Source: a virus. Taken from it: a DNA stretch of 64,000 bases. The translations under genes were made by a program, and so were the position numbers. Where the stretch lies: positions 1-64,000 of IMG/VR virus record IMGVR_UViG_3300042554_000362; one strand, given 5' to 3'. Of the stretch, positions 56,350-64,000 are shown piece after piece (position 1 is the first letter of the stretch; each line of letters begins with the position of its first letter). The notes beneath the pieces are model-generated. The model worked only from the letters and a program-made list of their open reading frames with translations. It was not told where the DNA came from and ran no database searches.

Positions 56350-58119
56350 TCAAACCTCTACATCACTGCTATACGTTGTGAACCCATTTTGTTTGGTTAC
56401 ACGCAGTATATTACTGACCCTACTAACTAGCTCGTCTCTGTGACTTACCAGCCATACACTTTTTCGGGCATCCCTACTGATTTTCTTAAGTATGGCTAAA
56501 CTACTTTCCATACCTGAAGCATCCAAGCCCGAATCTACTAATTCATCGACAAATAGTAAATTCATCCTGTGATATAAACTTTCGTAAACATCACGGAATG
56601 CCCAGCTTAGACTCAGTATTAGTCTGTTTCGTTCCCCACGGGATAGATTGTCGAAATCTAAGTCTCTACCTAACTCAGTTATTTCTACACTTAAATCATT
56701 TTGAAATACCACTTGATGCGGCAAACCAATCTTTTCCAAGTAATAACTAAGTCTTGTATTTAAGTAATTCAAGTTCTGATCAATGATTTTCTTGCGAATA
56801 AAGCTGTCTTTGTTGGTTAACAGCTTTAATAAAAATTCTTCGTGGTCACGTTTCTGCGTAAGTTGATTGATCTGATCATAGGTAATTTCCACCAGTGCAG
56901 TGCTACGCATGTCTACAATCTGTTCTAGATATGGATCTTGCTCTGTTTGTTTGGCGGTGATTTGTTGCTGTAATCCAGCTAGAGTAGCACGATGTTCAAT
57001 GGCATCACTTTCTCTGTCATAAAACACAGTGGGTCTAGTGCCTAGTTCGCCTAACTCGGTGAGTTGAACTTGTAGTTTCATTAACTCAGCTTCAGCTGAG
57101 CCAATTAAGCGTTCACTTTCTACACGATCCTGTCGACGTTCTGCCAGTGTTTGGGCTTGTTTATGATCATGGAAATCTTGTCCACAAGCATGACATTTAT
57201 GGTTTTCCAGTGCTAGAATTTCACGATCCAGCCTAGTTAAAGTTTTATGTTCTCGAGAGATTTCAGTTTCGGCTCTGCGAATATCTGCTGTGATTTGAGC
57301 AATCTTCTGTTGACGCTGACTGTACTCAGTTAATGCTCTATGTGCTAGAATTTCAGTATCAATGTCAATTTGGTTCAGCTGATCATAGGCCAAGCGTAGT
57401 TCTTCTATGTCTTGATCATGCTTTTGTAGCCATAGTGTTTGTCTACGCTCCAATGCAGCAATCTGCTCTTGGATGCGTTTGTTAGCATCAATTTGAGCTC
57501 GAATATCTGCTTCAGCCTGTGTGATAGCCTCTTTGCTGTTTCGAATACGCTCTTTAAGTGTATCAGCTTTTTCTGACAGCAAGGTAATTCCCAGTAATTG
57601 TTCAATGATTTCACGCTGTTCATTGGCACGTAAGCTGAGAAACGGCAAGGTATAGGTGTTCAAGGCCACTATGTGCTGGAACATGGTGTGACTCATGCTC
57701 AACAACTTTTCAATAGCTGCTTGCGTTTCTCTGCTGTCACCTTGACTTTCATCAGTGGCTTGCTGCTCTTGCCCGCCCACATAGAATTTAAGTATGTTAG
57801 GCTTTCGACCACGCTCGATGCGATAATCTTGGCCATCCTTTTCAAATTCCACAGTGACCAACATATTTTTATCGTTGGTTCTGTTGATCAAGTTGTCTTT
57901 CTTGATATTGGTCAGCGCAGAACCATACAGTGCATAGCTGACTATGTTCAACAGTGCGCTTTTGCCAGTGCCATTGCGAGCACCGGCATCGTCGCCGCCT
58001 AGGTCTAAGTTTTCGCCCAGAATTAGTGTAAGGTCAGCGCGATCTAGGTTAACACTTTGTGTAACATTGCCCACACTGAGAAAGTTTCGAGCAGTAACGG
58101 ATTTTATTCTAATCATCAA
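56350..58119 (-). CDS. 46: Recombination endonuclease subunit gp46 (SbcC/Rad50-like ATPase)
   Basis: The 589-residue protein has a Walker A motif at residues 46-54 (GARNGTGKS). Two long coiled-coil arms surround a zinc hook (CHACGQDF). The ABC signature NLSRGERNRLILSLS and a Walker B LLFVDELVD lie near the C-terminus. With gp47 it forms the complex that processes DNA ends for recombination-dependent replication and for breakdown of host DNA. The start overlaps the end of gp47 by four bases (ATGA), so both are made in a fixed ratio. Its length is close to that of T4 gp46 (560 residues). Confidence 0.95.
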   Translation of the reverse strand: MMIRIKSVTARNFLSVGNVTQSVNLDRADLTLILGENLDLGGDDAGARNGTGKSALLNIVSYALYGSALTNIKKDNLINRTNDKNMLVTVEFEKDGQDYRIERGRKPNILKFYVGGQEQQATDESQGDSRETQAAIEKLLSMSHTMFQHIVALNTYTLPFLSLRANEQREIIEQLLGITLLSEKADTLKERIRNSKEAITQAEADIRAQIDANKRIQEQIAALERRQTLWLQKHDQDIEELRLAYDQLNQIDIDTEILAHRALTEYSQRQQKIAQITADIRRAETEISREHKTLTRLDREILALENHKCHACGQDFHDHKQAQTLAERRQDRVESERLIGSAEAELMKLQVQLTELGELGTRPTVFYDRESDAIEHRATLAGLQQQITAKQTEQDPYLEQIVDMRSTALVEITYDQINQLTQKRDHEEFLLKLLTNKDSFIRKKIIDQNLNYLNTRLSYYLEKIGLPHQVVFQNDLSVEITELGRDLDFDNLSRGERNRLILSLSWAFRDVYESLYHRMNLLFVDELVDSGLDASGMESSLAILKKISRDARKSVWLVSHRDELVSRVSNILRVTKQNGFTTYSSDVEV

Positions 58120-59132
58120 AGACTTTGGTAAATTTCTAACAGCAGTTTGTTATTATACTGATTGCTTTCTATAGCAGTCAACGATGAATTCACAATTTGA
58201 TCTACGCTTTGAAAAGTAATATTGCCTAACTGTACCTGTGCTTCTAGATCAGCTTGTGTGTTTGGGATCAACTTGATTTCTCTACAATGATAGTCTGACA
58301 TAAAAGTATCGCGTAGAAAGTTAGCTTCTTCGTAGCTGATTTCAATGTTCAAGTTGATCCTAGCATGAGTATTGGGTTTAAGTAATGCAGCAGGATCATC
58401 TAACACTGCGCTGAGATCATACACACGATACACAGGTTGGTCAGGCCAAGCATGATATTTGGATTCCTGACCCCATTCCAGGATCATTAGTCCACGAGCA
58501 TCATCACCAGCATCAGCATAGTTATGTGGAAAACAATTGCCAATGTAGGTAATGTTTCGCTGGGTTTGTCGTTTGTGGAAGTGTCCGGTGAACACATGTT
58601 CAAAACCTCCAAAATGTTCACGCTTGACTTCACCGTGATCTGGCATGGCTACCATGGCATTCATTAAATAACCAGGCAGTTCAAAATGTCCAAAACAGTA
58701 CTTGGCCTGCAACTTAGGAATACGCCGATAGTCGTCGGCTATCAGCCAAGGCGCAATAACTACATCGTCTTGCTCAAACCAATCATTTATTATTTTAACA
58801 CGCGGAAGATGTCTCGCCCATTCAACGGACTGGATATCTCTACGATCGCGATAATAAAGATCATGATTTCCAGGAATAAAATACACTTGGTCAAAATGGT
58901 CATTGAGATGTTCCAGTGCTCGTAGGCTGTAGTTCAGCGTTACGATATTTATACTGGCTCTATTGTTATGCCAATCACCAAGGAACATGGCTGTTTCACA
59001 ACCATGTTCCCGAGCAGTGTCAGTGGCCCATTTGATAAAGTTTAAACAGTCTTCATTGTGTTGTTGACTGTTGCTTTTGAGACCAAAGTGGATGTCTGTG
59101 AAAATAGCAGCGCGGCGAAATAAGTTAGTCAT
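58116..59132 (-). CDS. 47: Recombination endonuclease subunit gp47 (SbcD/Mre11-like nuclease)
   Basis: The start is placed at ATG 59132 (MTNLFRRAAIFTDIHFG) because the further 12 residues of the open frame look like untranslated leader; this gives 338 residues, like T4 gp47 (339). Metallophosphatase motifs are in order: TDIHFG, FLGDWHNN, YFIPGNHDLYY and a late GHFHKRQ. These bind the two metal ions of the nuclease. It works together with gp46, whose start codon overlaps its stop. The gene lies directly downstream of the gp55 gene with 48 bases between them and no terminator, so it may share the gp55 promoter. Confidence 0.95.
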   Translation of the reverse strand: MTNLFRRAAIFTDIHFGLKSNSQQHNEDCLNFIKWATDTAREHGCETAMFLGDWHNNRASINIVTLNYSLRALEHLNDHFDQVYFIPGNHDLYYRDRRDIQSVEWARHLPRVKIINDWFEQDDVVIAPWLIADDYRRIPKLQAKYCFGHFELPGYLMNAMVAMPDHGEVKREHFGGFEHVFTGHFHKRQTQRNITYIGNCFPHNYADAGDDARGLMILEWGQESKYHAWPDQPVYRVYDLSAVLDDPAALLKPNTHARINLNIEISYEEANFLRDTFMSDYHCREIKLIPNTQADLEAQVQLGNITFQSVDQIVNSSLTAIESNQYNNKLLLEIYQSL

Positions 59133-59180
59133 AGACCACAGTATAACAGGCATGCACAGCAAAAGCAACCTTGTAGATGT

Positions 59181-60053
59181 TCATTCATCCCCATCGTGAT
59201 GATGGCCAACATTCATACCTTGTCTGGTATAACTTGGATTAAAACCATTCATCTCAAGTATGTCGTCGCGCAGATTCTGGTTGCGCTTTTCAATGTTGAG
59301 TACACGAGTAAATGAATTGGTTATGGCTGCTGTAAAATAAGCAAATGGATTCTGCGATTTGCTTTCGTCAAACTGTAGACCAATTTGGCTAAGTTGTAGC
59401 AGTGCTTGACTACGCATTTCATCGTTGTAGGTGTATCCACGCCAATTACTACGGGTAGCATAGCGTTCGCAAAGTTTTATAAACATAAAAGCCAAGGTAC
59501 GAGTCATGTTGCCATGGTCTCTACTCCAATGTCCGGTTTCCAAGTCTCCGCGCCAATGACTCTTTCCAACACAAAACGGTGTACCCTCAGTGTCCACTTT
59601 ATAGTGTTGAAATGGAGGAAAGTTACATTTTACATACTTGACTGGCACAGATCGTGCTTCGTCGTCGTCATACTCGGTGTGTACGATTTCATCATCATCT
59701 TCGATTTCTACTGTGAGCACTGGTTTTTTAGGTGCAGCATTGTTGACAGGAACATGTGCCCAGGTCATGACTCGGATTACCACATCTGTGCTTTTGATGC
59801 TGTCCACTGGAATAGCAAACTCATCTAGTTTGCGCTTTTCACCACGGGCAGCAGCTTCATCTAGGGCTAATTTAGCCAAACGTTCTGCTCGATTACTGCG
59901 AGCAGCGTCTACCACAGCTGGAGTAATCATGTTAAGATCATGCACAATAATGTCGTAGTCGGCTACATCTGGTGTTACAAAACTACAGTAAGTGGTTTTA
60001 CTGCGGTGTATCTCCTTGAGTATGTCTTTGTTGTTAAGATAATTGGATTTCAA
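59181..60053 (-). CDS. 55: Late-transcription sigma factor, T4 gp55 family
   Basis: The 290-residue product begins at TTG (60051-60053), supported by AAAGGA seven bases upstream and by the family-like N-terminus NYLNNKDILKEIHRSK. The C-terminal part (LQFDESKSQNPFAYFTAAIT, then NSFTRVLNIEKRNQNLRDDI) matches the region that in gp55 contacts core polymerase and the late promoter. The middle has an acidic insertion (about residues 117-135, EIEDDDEIVHTEYDDDEAR) and is longer than in T4 gp55 (185 residues). The protein replaces host sigma-70 so that polymerase recognises TATAAATA boxes, of which many copies are found in this window. Its own promoter is of host type (60091-60119). Confidence 0.9.
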   Translation of the reverse strand: MKSNYLNNKDILKEIHRSKTTYCSFVTPDVADYDIIVHDLNMITPAVVDAARSNRAERLAKLALDEAAARGEKRKLDEFAIPVDSIKSTDVVIRVMTWAHVPVNNAAPKKPVLTVEIEDDDEIVHTEYDDDEARSVPVKYVKCNFPPFQHYKVDTEGTPFCVGKSHWRGDLETGHWSRDHGNMTRTLAFMFIKLCERYATRSNWRGYTYNDEMRSQALLQLSQIGLQFDESKSQNPFAYFTAAITNSFTRVLNIEKRNQNLRDDILEMNGFNPSYTRQGMNVGHHHDGDE

Positions 60054-60069
60054 TGTGATTCCTTTGTTT

Positions 60070-60094
60070 AGCAGTACTGCTCATGCCATGAGCA
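60070..60094. promoter_or_regulatory. Two overlapping palindromes at the gp55 transcription start
   Basis: AGCAGTACTGCT (60070-60081) is a perfect 12-base palindrome. TGCTCATG-C-CATGAGCA (60078-60094) is a perfect inverted repeat of eight bases per arm. They overlap each other, cover the predicted start site and touch the -10 box, as operators do. A hairpin in the leader is the alternative. Confidence 0.5.
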
Positions 60095-60119
60095 TAGCAG
60101 AACTTGTAATGGTTTGCAA
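60091..60119 (-). promoter_or_regulatory. Sigma-70 type promoter of the gp55 gene
   Basis: On the minus strand TTGCAA (60114-60119) and TATGCT (60091-60096) are separated by 17 bases, each matching four of six consensus positions. TGC directly before TATGCT makes it an extended -10 promoter. Transcription would start near 60084, about 30 bases before the TTG start of gp55. Confidence 0.6.
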
Positions 60120-60134
60120 CCGGTTTTTTATCTC

Positions 60135-60142
60135 TATAAATA
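60135..60142 (+). promoter_or_regulatory. Late promoter TATAAATA for the baseplate operon
   Basis: Perfect match to the late consensus, 22 bases before the ATG of the gp48-like gene. It probably drives the genes from 60164 to beyond the window. Confidence 0.75.
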
Positions 60143-60163
60143 TGTAATAAATCGGGATAAAGC

Positions 60164-60967
60164 ATGAGTTCAACCTTTATACAAGATGTTGTTAGCACTG
60201 TAGCAGCGCCTATTTCGGCTGGTGCTAAAGTATTGAGTCCGCTGTTAGATCCTATTACCAACCGTTTACAGCAAAGTGGGCTACTAGGAGGCGGAAGATC
60301 TCGAAAAACAGCGTCAGCTGGCACTGAAGTGGTGTTTAGGGACGCTCAAGGCCAGGTTGATCGTGATTGGAAAGTTAGAATCAGCGTTGGCGAAAGTTCT
60401 GGTATATTTTATCAAGAGCGTGACAGCGGCATTTTGGCTCCTTTGGCACACAGTCGTGGCGTAATTTTTCCTTATACTCCTGAAATCACTGTGACCTATC
60501 AAAGCAACTATAATCCTCAAAAGTTTACACACAGCAACTATGCTCAATATAGTTATGACCAAAGTGAAGTGCAAGCTATACAAATTTCAGGCGATTTCAC
60601 TGCCCAAAACAAATTAGAAGCCAATTATGTGCTAGCCTGTATTTATTTCTTCAGATCAGCAACCAAGATGTTCTTCGGTGCAGGCAAGAATATCGGTAAC
60701 CCACCACCATTGGTTTTCCTTAATGGCTACGGACGTCATTACTTTCCCAATGTTCCTTGTGTGATTACCAACTTTAGCCACAGCATGCCTGGAGAAGTTG
60801 ACTATATCGAAACTGGATTAACTGGCGGTGTTACTGAAAGTACCAAAATACCCACTGCTAGTAAGATATCAGTGAACCTACAGCCAGTGTACAGCAAAGG
60901 CAGAATTGCTGAATTTAATCTACAGGATTTCAGCCAAGGACGCCTGGTTGACAGAGGATTCCTATAA
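60164..60967 (+). CDS. 48: Baseplate tail-tube cap protein, T4 gp48-like (gp54 possible)
   Basis: The 267-residue product has the block GVIFPYTPEITVTYQSNYNPQKF. It is followed by THSNYAQYSYDQSEVQAIQI, ISGDFTAQNKLEANYVLACI and FFRSATKMFFG. The block PPPLVFLNGYGRHYFPNVPC and SMPGEVDYIETGL end the core. These are familiar from the tube-cap protein on which the tail tube starts in aquatic T4-like phages. T4 has two related proteins here, gp48 and gp54, and I cannot be sure which one this is. TATAAATA at 60135-60142 is a perfect late promoter, with GGGAT as ribosome binding site. The stop overlaps the start of the next gene by one base (TAATG). Confidence 0.75.
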   Translation: MSSTFIQDVVSTVAAPISAGAKVLSPLLDPITNRLQQSGLLGGGRSRKTASAGTEVVFRDAQGQVDRDWKVRISVGESSGIFYQERDSGILAPLAHSRGVIFPYTPEITVTYQSNYNPQKFTHSNYAQYSYDQSEVQAIQISGDFTAQNKLEANYVLACIYFFRSATKMFFGAGKNIGNPPPLVFLNGYGRHYFPNVPCVITNFSHSMPGEVDYIETGLTGGVTESTKIPTASKISVNLQPVYSKGRIAEFNLQDFSQGRLVDRGFL

Positions 60968-61269
60968 TGCCAGCAGAATATAGTAAATTTAGTCCATATT
61001 CTACCACTGAACGCTTTGGTAGGTTTTTAGACATTTTAAACTATAGATCTATAGCTCGTAATCCATTGGATGTACAGTTTACCATAAACGGTATCTATCA
61101 GCATAGACCAGATCTGCTGGCCAACGATCTTTATGGCACACCTGGACTATGGTGGGTATTCGCAGCCAGAAACCCTAATATAATCAATGATCCTGTGTTT
61201 GATTTTTACGCAGGACAAGTTATATATATTCCTAATAAGACTGAACTCATGGCTGCTCTAGGAGTTTAA
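60967..61269 (+). CDS. 53: Baseplate wedge protein, T4 gp53-like
   Basis: The 100-residue product contains HRPDLLANDLYGTPGLWWVF and AARNPNIINDPVFDFYAGQVIYIP. This is the C-terminal LysM-like part conserved in gp53 of T4-like phages. T4 gp53 is a wedge protein that joins wedges around the hub; it has 196 residues, so this form is about half as long, with a short N-terminal part (MPAEYSKFSPYSTTERFGRF). It is coupled to the preceding gene by a one-base overlap and followed five bases later by the hub gene, forming an operon of baseplate genes. Confidence 0.85.
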   Translation: MPAEYSKFSPYSTTERFGRFLDILNYRSIARNPLDVQFTINGIYQHRPDLLANDLYGTPGLWWVFAARNPNIINDPVFDFYAGQVIYIPNKTELMAALGV

Positions 61270-61274
61270 TTCTC

Positions 61275-63788
61275 ATGGCAGACTATAGGTATACAAGTTT
61301 ATTTAGAGGGACCAACAATCAAGGGCAGGTAGACTATAAGTATACCAACGTATTTAAACCAGCCAATGATCCCGGTAGACAAGCAGTAGATGCATCAGCT
61401 GTGGGAGCAGGTATTCCCTCTGGTAATAGTGCACCTTTATCTAATCCTGGGATTTTAGGTTCTACTCAAGCTGAAAGATTACGTAATCAAAAGCGAAGAG
61501 AAGATAATGTACTCAGGCCAACCACTGGCACTGGGCGCACTGAACCTAGTGAGCCAGCTGGACCACGTACACCTAGAGATAAAACTGTATACGACAGTCA
61601 TTCGCAGCGACCCGAAGGTCCGAGACCCAATCCTTTGGACAATTATGTAAATGTAACCTATGGACTTAGTTTACATGCCATTAAACCTAACAGATACAAC
61701 GACATTGTAGGCGGTTCACCATACACTACAGACAGCGCAGGTATTGGTACAGTGTTGATTGCCAGTGGTGGTCGCAGGTCAGATCGTTTTGTTCGCAACA
61801 AGCATTTTCAAACTGACATGTACTTTGAAAGTCTTAAAATGACTTCGGTAATTGGTATGAACAGCAGAACCCGGGGTAGTAATGTGGTTGAAGTCAGTTT
61901 TACCATACTTGAACCATTTAGTGTAAGTTTTGTTGAGAGACTGCTGGCAGTGGCCAATGACCTTGATGTACCAAGTTGGGATCAAATGTTTCTTATGCTG
62001 CAAATTGATTTTTTCGGTAATACCGACGACGGCGAAATAATTAACCCATTGCCAGATCATACCAAATATATACCTGTTAAAATTATAGATGTCAACATCC
62101 GGGTTGATACCAAGGGTGCTGAATACAAGTGTACAGCTATTCCAGCCAGTCATACCAGCATGATGGAATCCAGTGCTAGTACACCGGTTATATTTGAAGT
62201 GCTGTCAAAGAATCTAGGGGATTTTTTCAGCAGCACTGGTGCCGATGTTAATTTGAAACCCGAAAACAATCAACGTGAAGACACCGGGGGCACCAATGCT
62301 AATTCTGCTGCAAATTCTGTAAAAATTTATAGCTTTGTTGATGCCATGAACAAGCATCAGCGAAATTTAAAAGATGACAAACTACAAGACACAGCTGATG
62401 AATATAAATTTGTAGTGCCTAAAAGCATTGCTAGTGCTACTGTACTACACAAACCTAAAATTAATGCTGCTGGCAATTTGCCATCGCAAATCAACAATAA
62501 CCAAACTAAAACCAGTAGCAAGCCAGATTCTGAGCGTGAAGTTACTAGAATCAATGCAGGAACCAGTGTGCTAGATGTTGCTAACCAAATGATCCGAAAC
62601 AGCTCTTATTTTATTGATCAAATAGACACTGAGAACGACGGTGAAGTTAGCACAGATACACCTATTAAAGCATTTAAGTTTCTCACTGAGATAAAGTTAG
62701 GGGAATGGGACAAGAAGAGAAAGAAGTACCAAAAGTTTATAACCTATCATATCAAAGAATATAGTTATTATAACACTAAATTTCTTAAAACTAGACGCAG
62801 CATACCCAGTAAATGGGTCAAAGAGTACTACTACATGTACACTGGGAAAAATCAACAAATCATTGATTTTACCATTGACTTCAATACCATGTTTATTACC
62901 AACGTCAGTGCTTTTGCAGATCGTAAAGATCGAAACCAAGTCAATAATGCAGATAGCAGTCCTAGTCAACCCATTGCTGAAAGCGATTCTGGTAAAATTC
63001 AAACCAATAGACCCAACTATGTGGTCAGTCAAACCAGTGTGCATGCTACCGGAACTGCTAATCTGAGCAAAGAGGCTGTGGCAGCTGGAGACTTGTACAA
63101 AAGCATGATGAGCAGCTCGCGTGGTGACATGATCAATGTGCGTTTGAAAATTGCTGGTGATCCAGAATTGATCAAGCAAGATGACATTTTTATTTCTCCA
63201 AATCGCATGGGCACAGAAGTAATGGTAGGCAACAGCGTCAACATGGATGCTGGTGAAGTGCATGCTTATCTTACTTTTAAAACTCCCGAAGACATAAACA
63301 TGAACACAGGCTTGTACGATGGGTTAGACAGCGGACGCAATGCATTTTCGGGCATATACAAAATTGTAACCGTAGACAATGAGTTTAGTCGTGGACAATT
63401 TACACAAACACTAGAAATGATTAGATTGTTTGATCAAGAAGATCAAACCAGTCCCAGTCGCAGAATTGATCCTAGAAACATACCAGCCAGTCAAGGTGAT
63501 CTAATCGCAAGGGAACAATTTGCCATGGCCAATGAGGCACCAGCAGTACCACCACCGCCTATAGAACAAGGTGATGCTCGTGTGGCAGAAACCATGGCCA
63601 CTAGAACTACCAGTCAAACACAAACTACGCCTACACCCAGTGGATCCACACAGCAATCTAACCCCAGTGGTCGACGTGTGCTGCCTTCGTTTGTACCTGA
63701 TATTAGACCCAATCTAAATCAAAGATTACAAACAGTGCGTGATCAACCTGTGACTCCGGTAACTGGGTTTATACCAAACAGTGAATAA
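61275..63788 (+). CDS. Large baseplate hub protein
   Basis: The 837-residue product has a Pro/Gly-rich, probably flexible N-terminus (residues 1-115). A core follows with VTYGLSLHAIKPNRYND, FVRNKHFQTDMYFESLKMTS, VVEVSFTILEPFSVSFVERL and KYIPVKIIDVNIRVD. Further on are NAGTSVLDVANQMIRNSSYF and the tail-hub-like end FSGIYKIVTVDNEFSRGQFT and QTLEMIRLFDQED. The last 120 residues are Pro/Gln/Thr-rich. It stands between gp53 and a gp5-like OB-fold gene, where gp27-like hub proteins are expected, and the C-terminal pattern fits a hub that ends in a beta barrel. It is much longer than T4 gp27 (391 residues), so it may combine functions. The assignment to the hub is well supported by context, the exact T4 counterpart is not. 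Confidence 0.75.
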   Translation: MADYRYTSLFRGTNNQGQVDYKYTNVFKPANDPGRQAVDASAVGAGIPSGNSAPLSNPGILGSTQAERLRNQKRREDNVLRPTTGTGRTEPSEPAGPRTPRDKTVYDSHSQRPEGPRPNPLDNYVNVTYGLSLHAIKPNRYNDIVGGSPYTTDSAGIGTVLIASGGRRSDRFVRNKHFQTDMYFESLKMTSVIGMNSRTRGSNVVEVSFTILEPFSVSFVERLLAVANDLDVPSWDQMFLMLQIDFFGNTDDGEIINPLPDHTKYIPVKIIDVNIRVDTKGAEYKCTAIPASHTSMMESSASTPVIFEVLSKNLGDFFSSTGADVNLKPENNQREDTGGTNANSAANSVKIYSFVDAMNKHQRNLKDDKLQDTADEYKFVVPKSIASATVLHKPKINAAGNLPSQINNNQTKTSSKPDSEREVTRINAGTSVLDVANQMIRNSSYFIDQIDTENDGEVSTDTPIKAFKFLTEIKLGEWDKKRKKYQKFITYHIKEYSYYNTKFLKTRRSIPSKWVKEYYYMYTGKNQQIIDFTIDFNTMFITNVSAFADRKDRNQVNNADSSPSQPIAESDSGKIQTNRPNYVVSQTSVHATGTANLSKEAVAAGDLYKSMMSSSRGDMINVRLKIAGDPELIKQDDIFISPNRMGTEVMVGNSVNMDAGEVHAYLTFKTPEDINMNTGLYDGLDSGRNAFSGIYKIVTVDNEFSRGQFTQTLEMIRLFDQEDQTSPSRRIDPRNIPASQGDLIAREQFAMANEAPAVPPPPIEQGDARVAETMATRTTSQTQTTPTPSGSTQQSNPSGRRVLPSFVPDIRPNLNQRLQTVRDQPVTPVTGFIPNSE

Positions 63789-63790
63789 TT

Positions 63791-64000
63791 ATGTCAATCA
63801 ACAGCGATAAACGTATTGGTCGTCGAGTACCAGAACATATTAGACGCGAGGACGCCGAAGGTGTTCGTTATGATTCTGGTCCATATATCGGCAAAGTCAA
63901 GAATAACAGCGATCCTACACGCAGCGGAAGGCTGCAAGTATGGATTCCTGACCTAGGTGGCGGCGATGAAAGTGATCCTGCTAACTGGCGCACAGTAAGC
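63791..64000 (+). CDS. 5: Baseplate hub OB-fold protein, T4 gp5-like, continues beyond the window
   Basis: The first 70 residues are visible: MSINSDKRIGRRVPEHIRRE, then SGPYIGKVKNNSDPTRSGRL, QVWIPDLGG and ANWRTVS. The GKV.NN.DP...GR..VWIP pattern is the start of the OB-fold found at the N-terminus of gp5 and VgrG proteins, which sit at the tail tip and carry the puncturing needle. Whether a lysozyme domain follows cannot be seen. The gene starts three bases after the hub gene and is part of the same operon. The reading frame is open to the window end. Confidence 0.82.
   Translation, partial: MSINSDKRIGRRVPEHIRREDAEGVRYDSGPYIGKVKNNSDPTRSGRLQVWIPDLGGGDESDPANWRTVS

Overview
The window is part of the genome of a T4-like contractile-tailed phage. 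The head genes carry unmistakable T4 families (portal gp20, prohead protease gp21, scaffold gp22, major capsid gp23). The recombination pair gp46/gp47 and the late sigma factor gp55 are also present. The divergence from T4, the collagen-like fibres and several small conserved proteins resemble the far-T4 phages of aquatic bacteria (cyanophage and pelagiphage types) more than the enterobacterial ones. No photosynthesis genes are visible and the host cannot be named from the sequence.

Layout. (1) Positions 1-45184, minus strand, hold about 45 kb of virion fibre and adhesin genes. In transcription order they begin with structural proteins carrying Calx-beta-like, cadherin-like and propeller-like segments, two of them with Thr-rich linkers (45184 to 31154). 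A small protein and a 2282-residue collagen-like fibre follow. Next come a collagen-like fibre translationally coupled to a subtilisin-type protease, and then a run of paralogous proteins that carry at least 17 glycine-rich domains and continue past the left edge. (2) 45269-52112, minus strand, is the head module: a small protein of unknown role, gp23, gp22, gp21, two prohead-core-like proteins and gp20. A plus-strand lipoprotein gene with its own promoter and terminators is inserted next to gp23. (3) At 54231-54280 is a divergent late promoter region: a tape-measure-like gene runs left, and a gp26-like gene runs right and continues in the -1 frame into a gp51-like segment. (4) 55345-55757 is a non-coding stretch with a terminator and a GC-rich segment full of inverted repeats. 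(5) 55758-60053, minus strand, encodes a PD-(D/E)XK nuclease, gp46, gp47 and gp55. (6) 60164-64000, plus strand, encodes baseplate proteins: a gp48-like tube cap, gp53, a large hub protein and the start of a gp5-like OB-fold protein.

How the parts fit. gp55 would direct phage-modified RNA polymerase to late promoters of the form TATAAATA. Two perfect copies and nine copies with seven of eight matches lie just upstream of head, tail and fibre genes on both strands. gp55 itself appears to have a host-type sigma-70 promoter with dyad symmetry at its start site. Most of the coding capacity goes into surface recognition, with several proteins sharing one N-terminal module and displaying different glycine-rich or collagen-like bodies.

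The observations most worth following are four. The first is a probable programmed -1 frameshift joining the gp26-like and gp51-like frames. The second is the glycine-rich adhesin array. The third is a set of genes without Shine-Dalgarno sequences whose late-promoter-like box sits 6-7 nt before ATG. The fourth is the candidate structured RNA.
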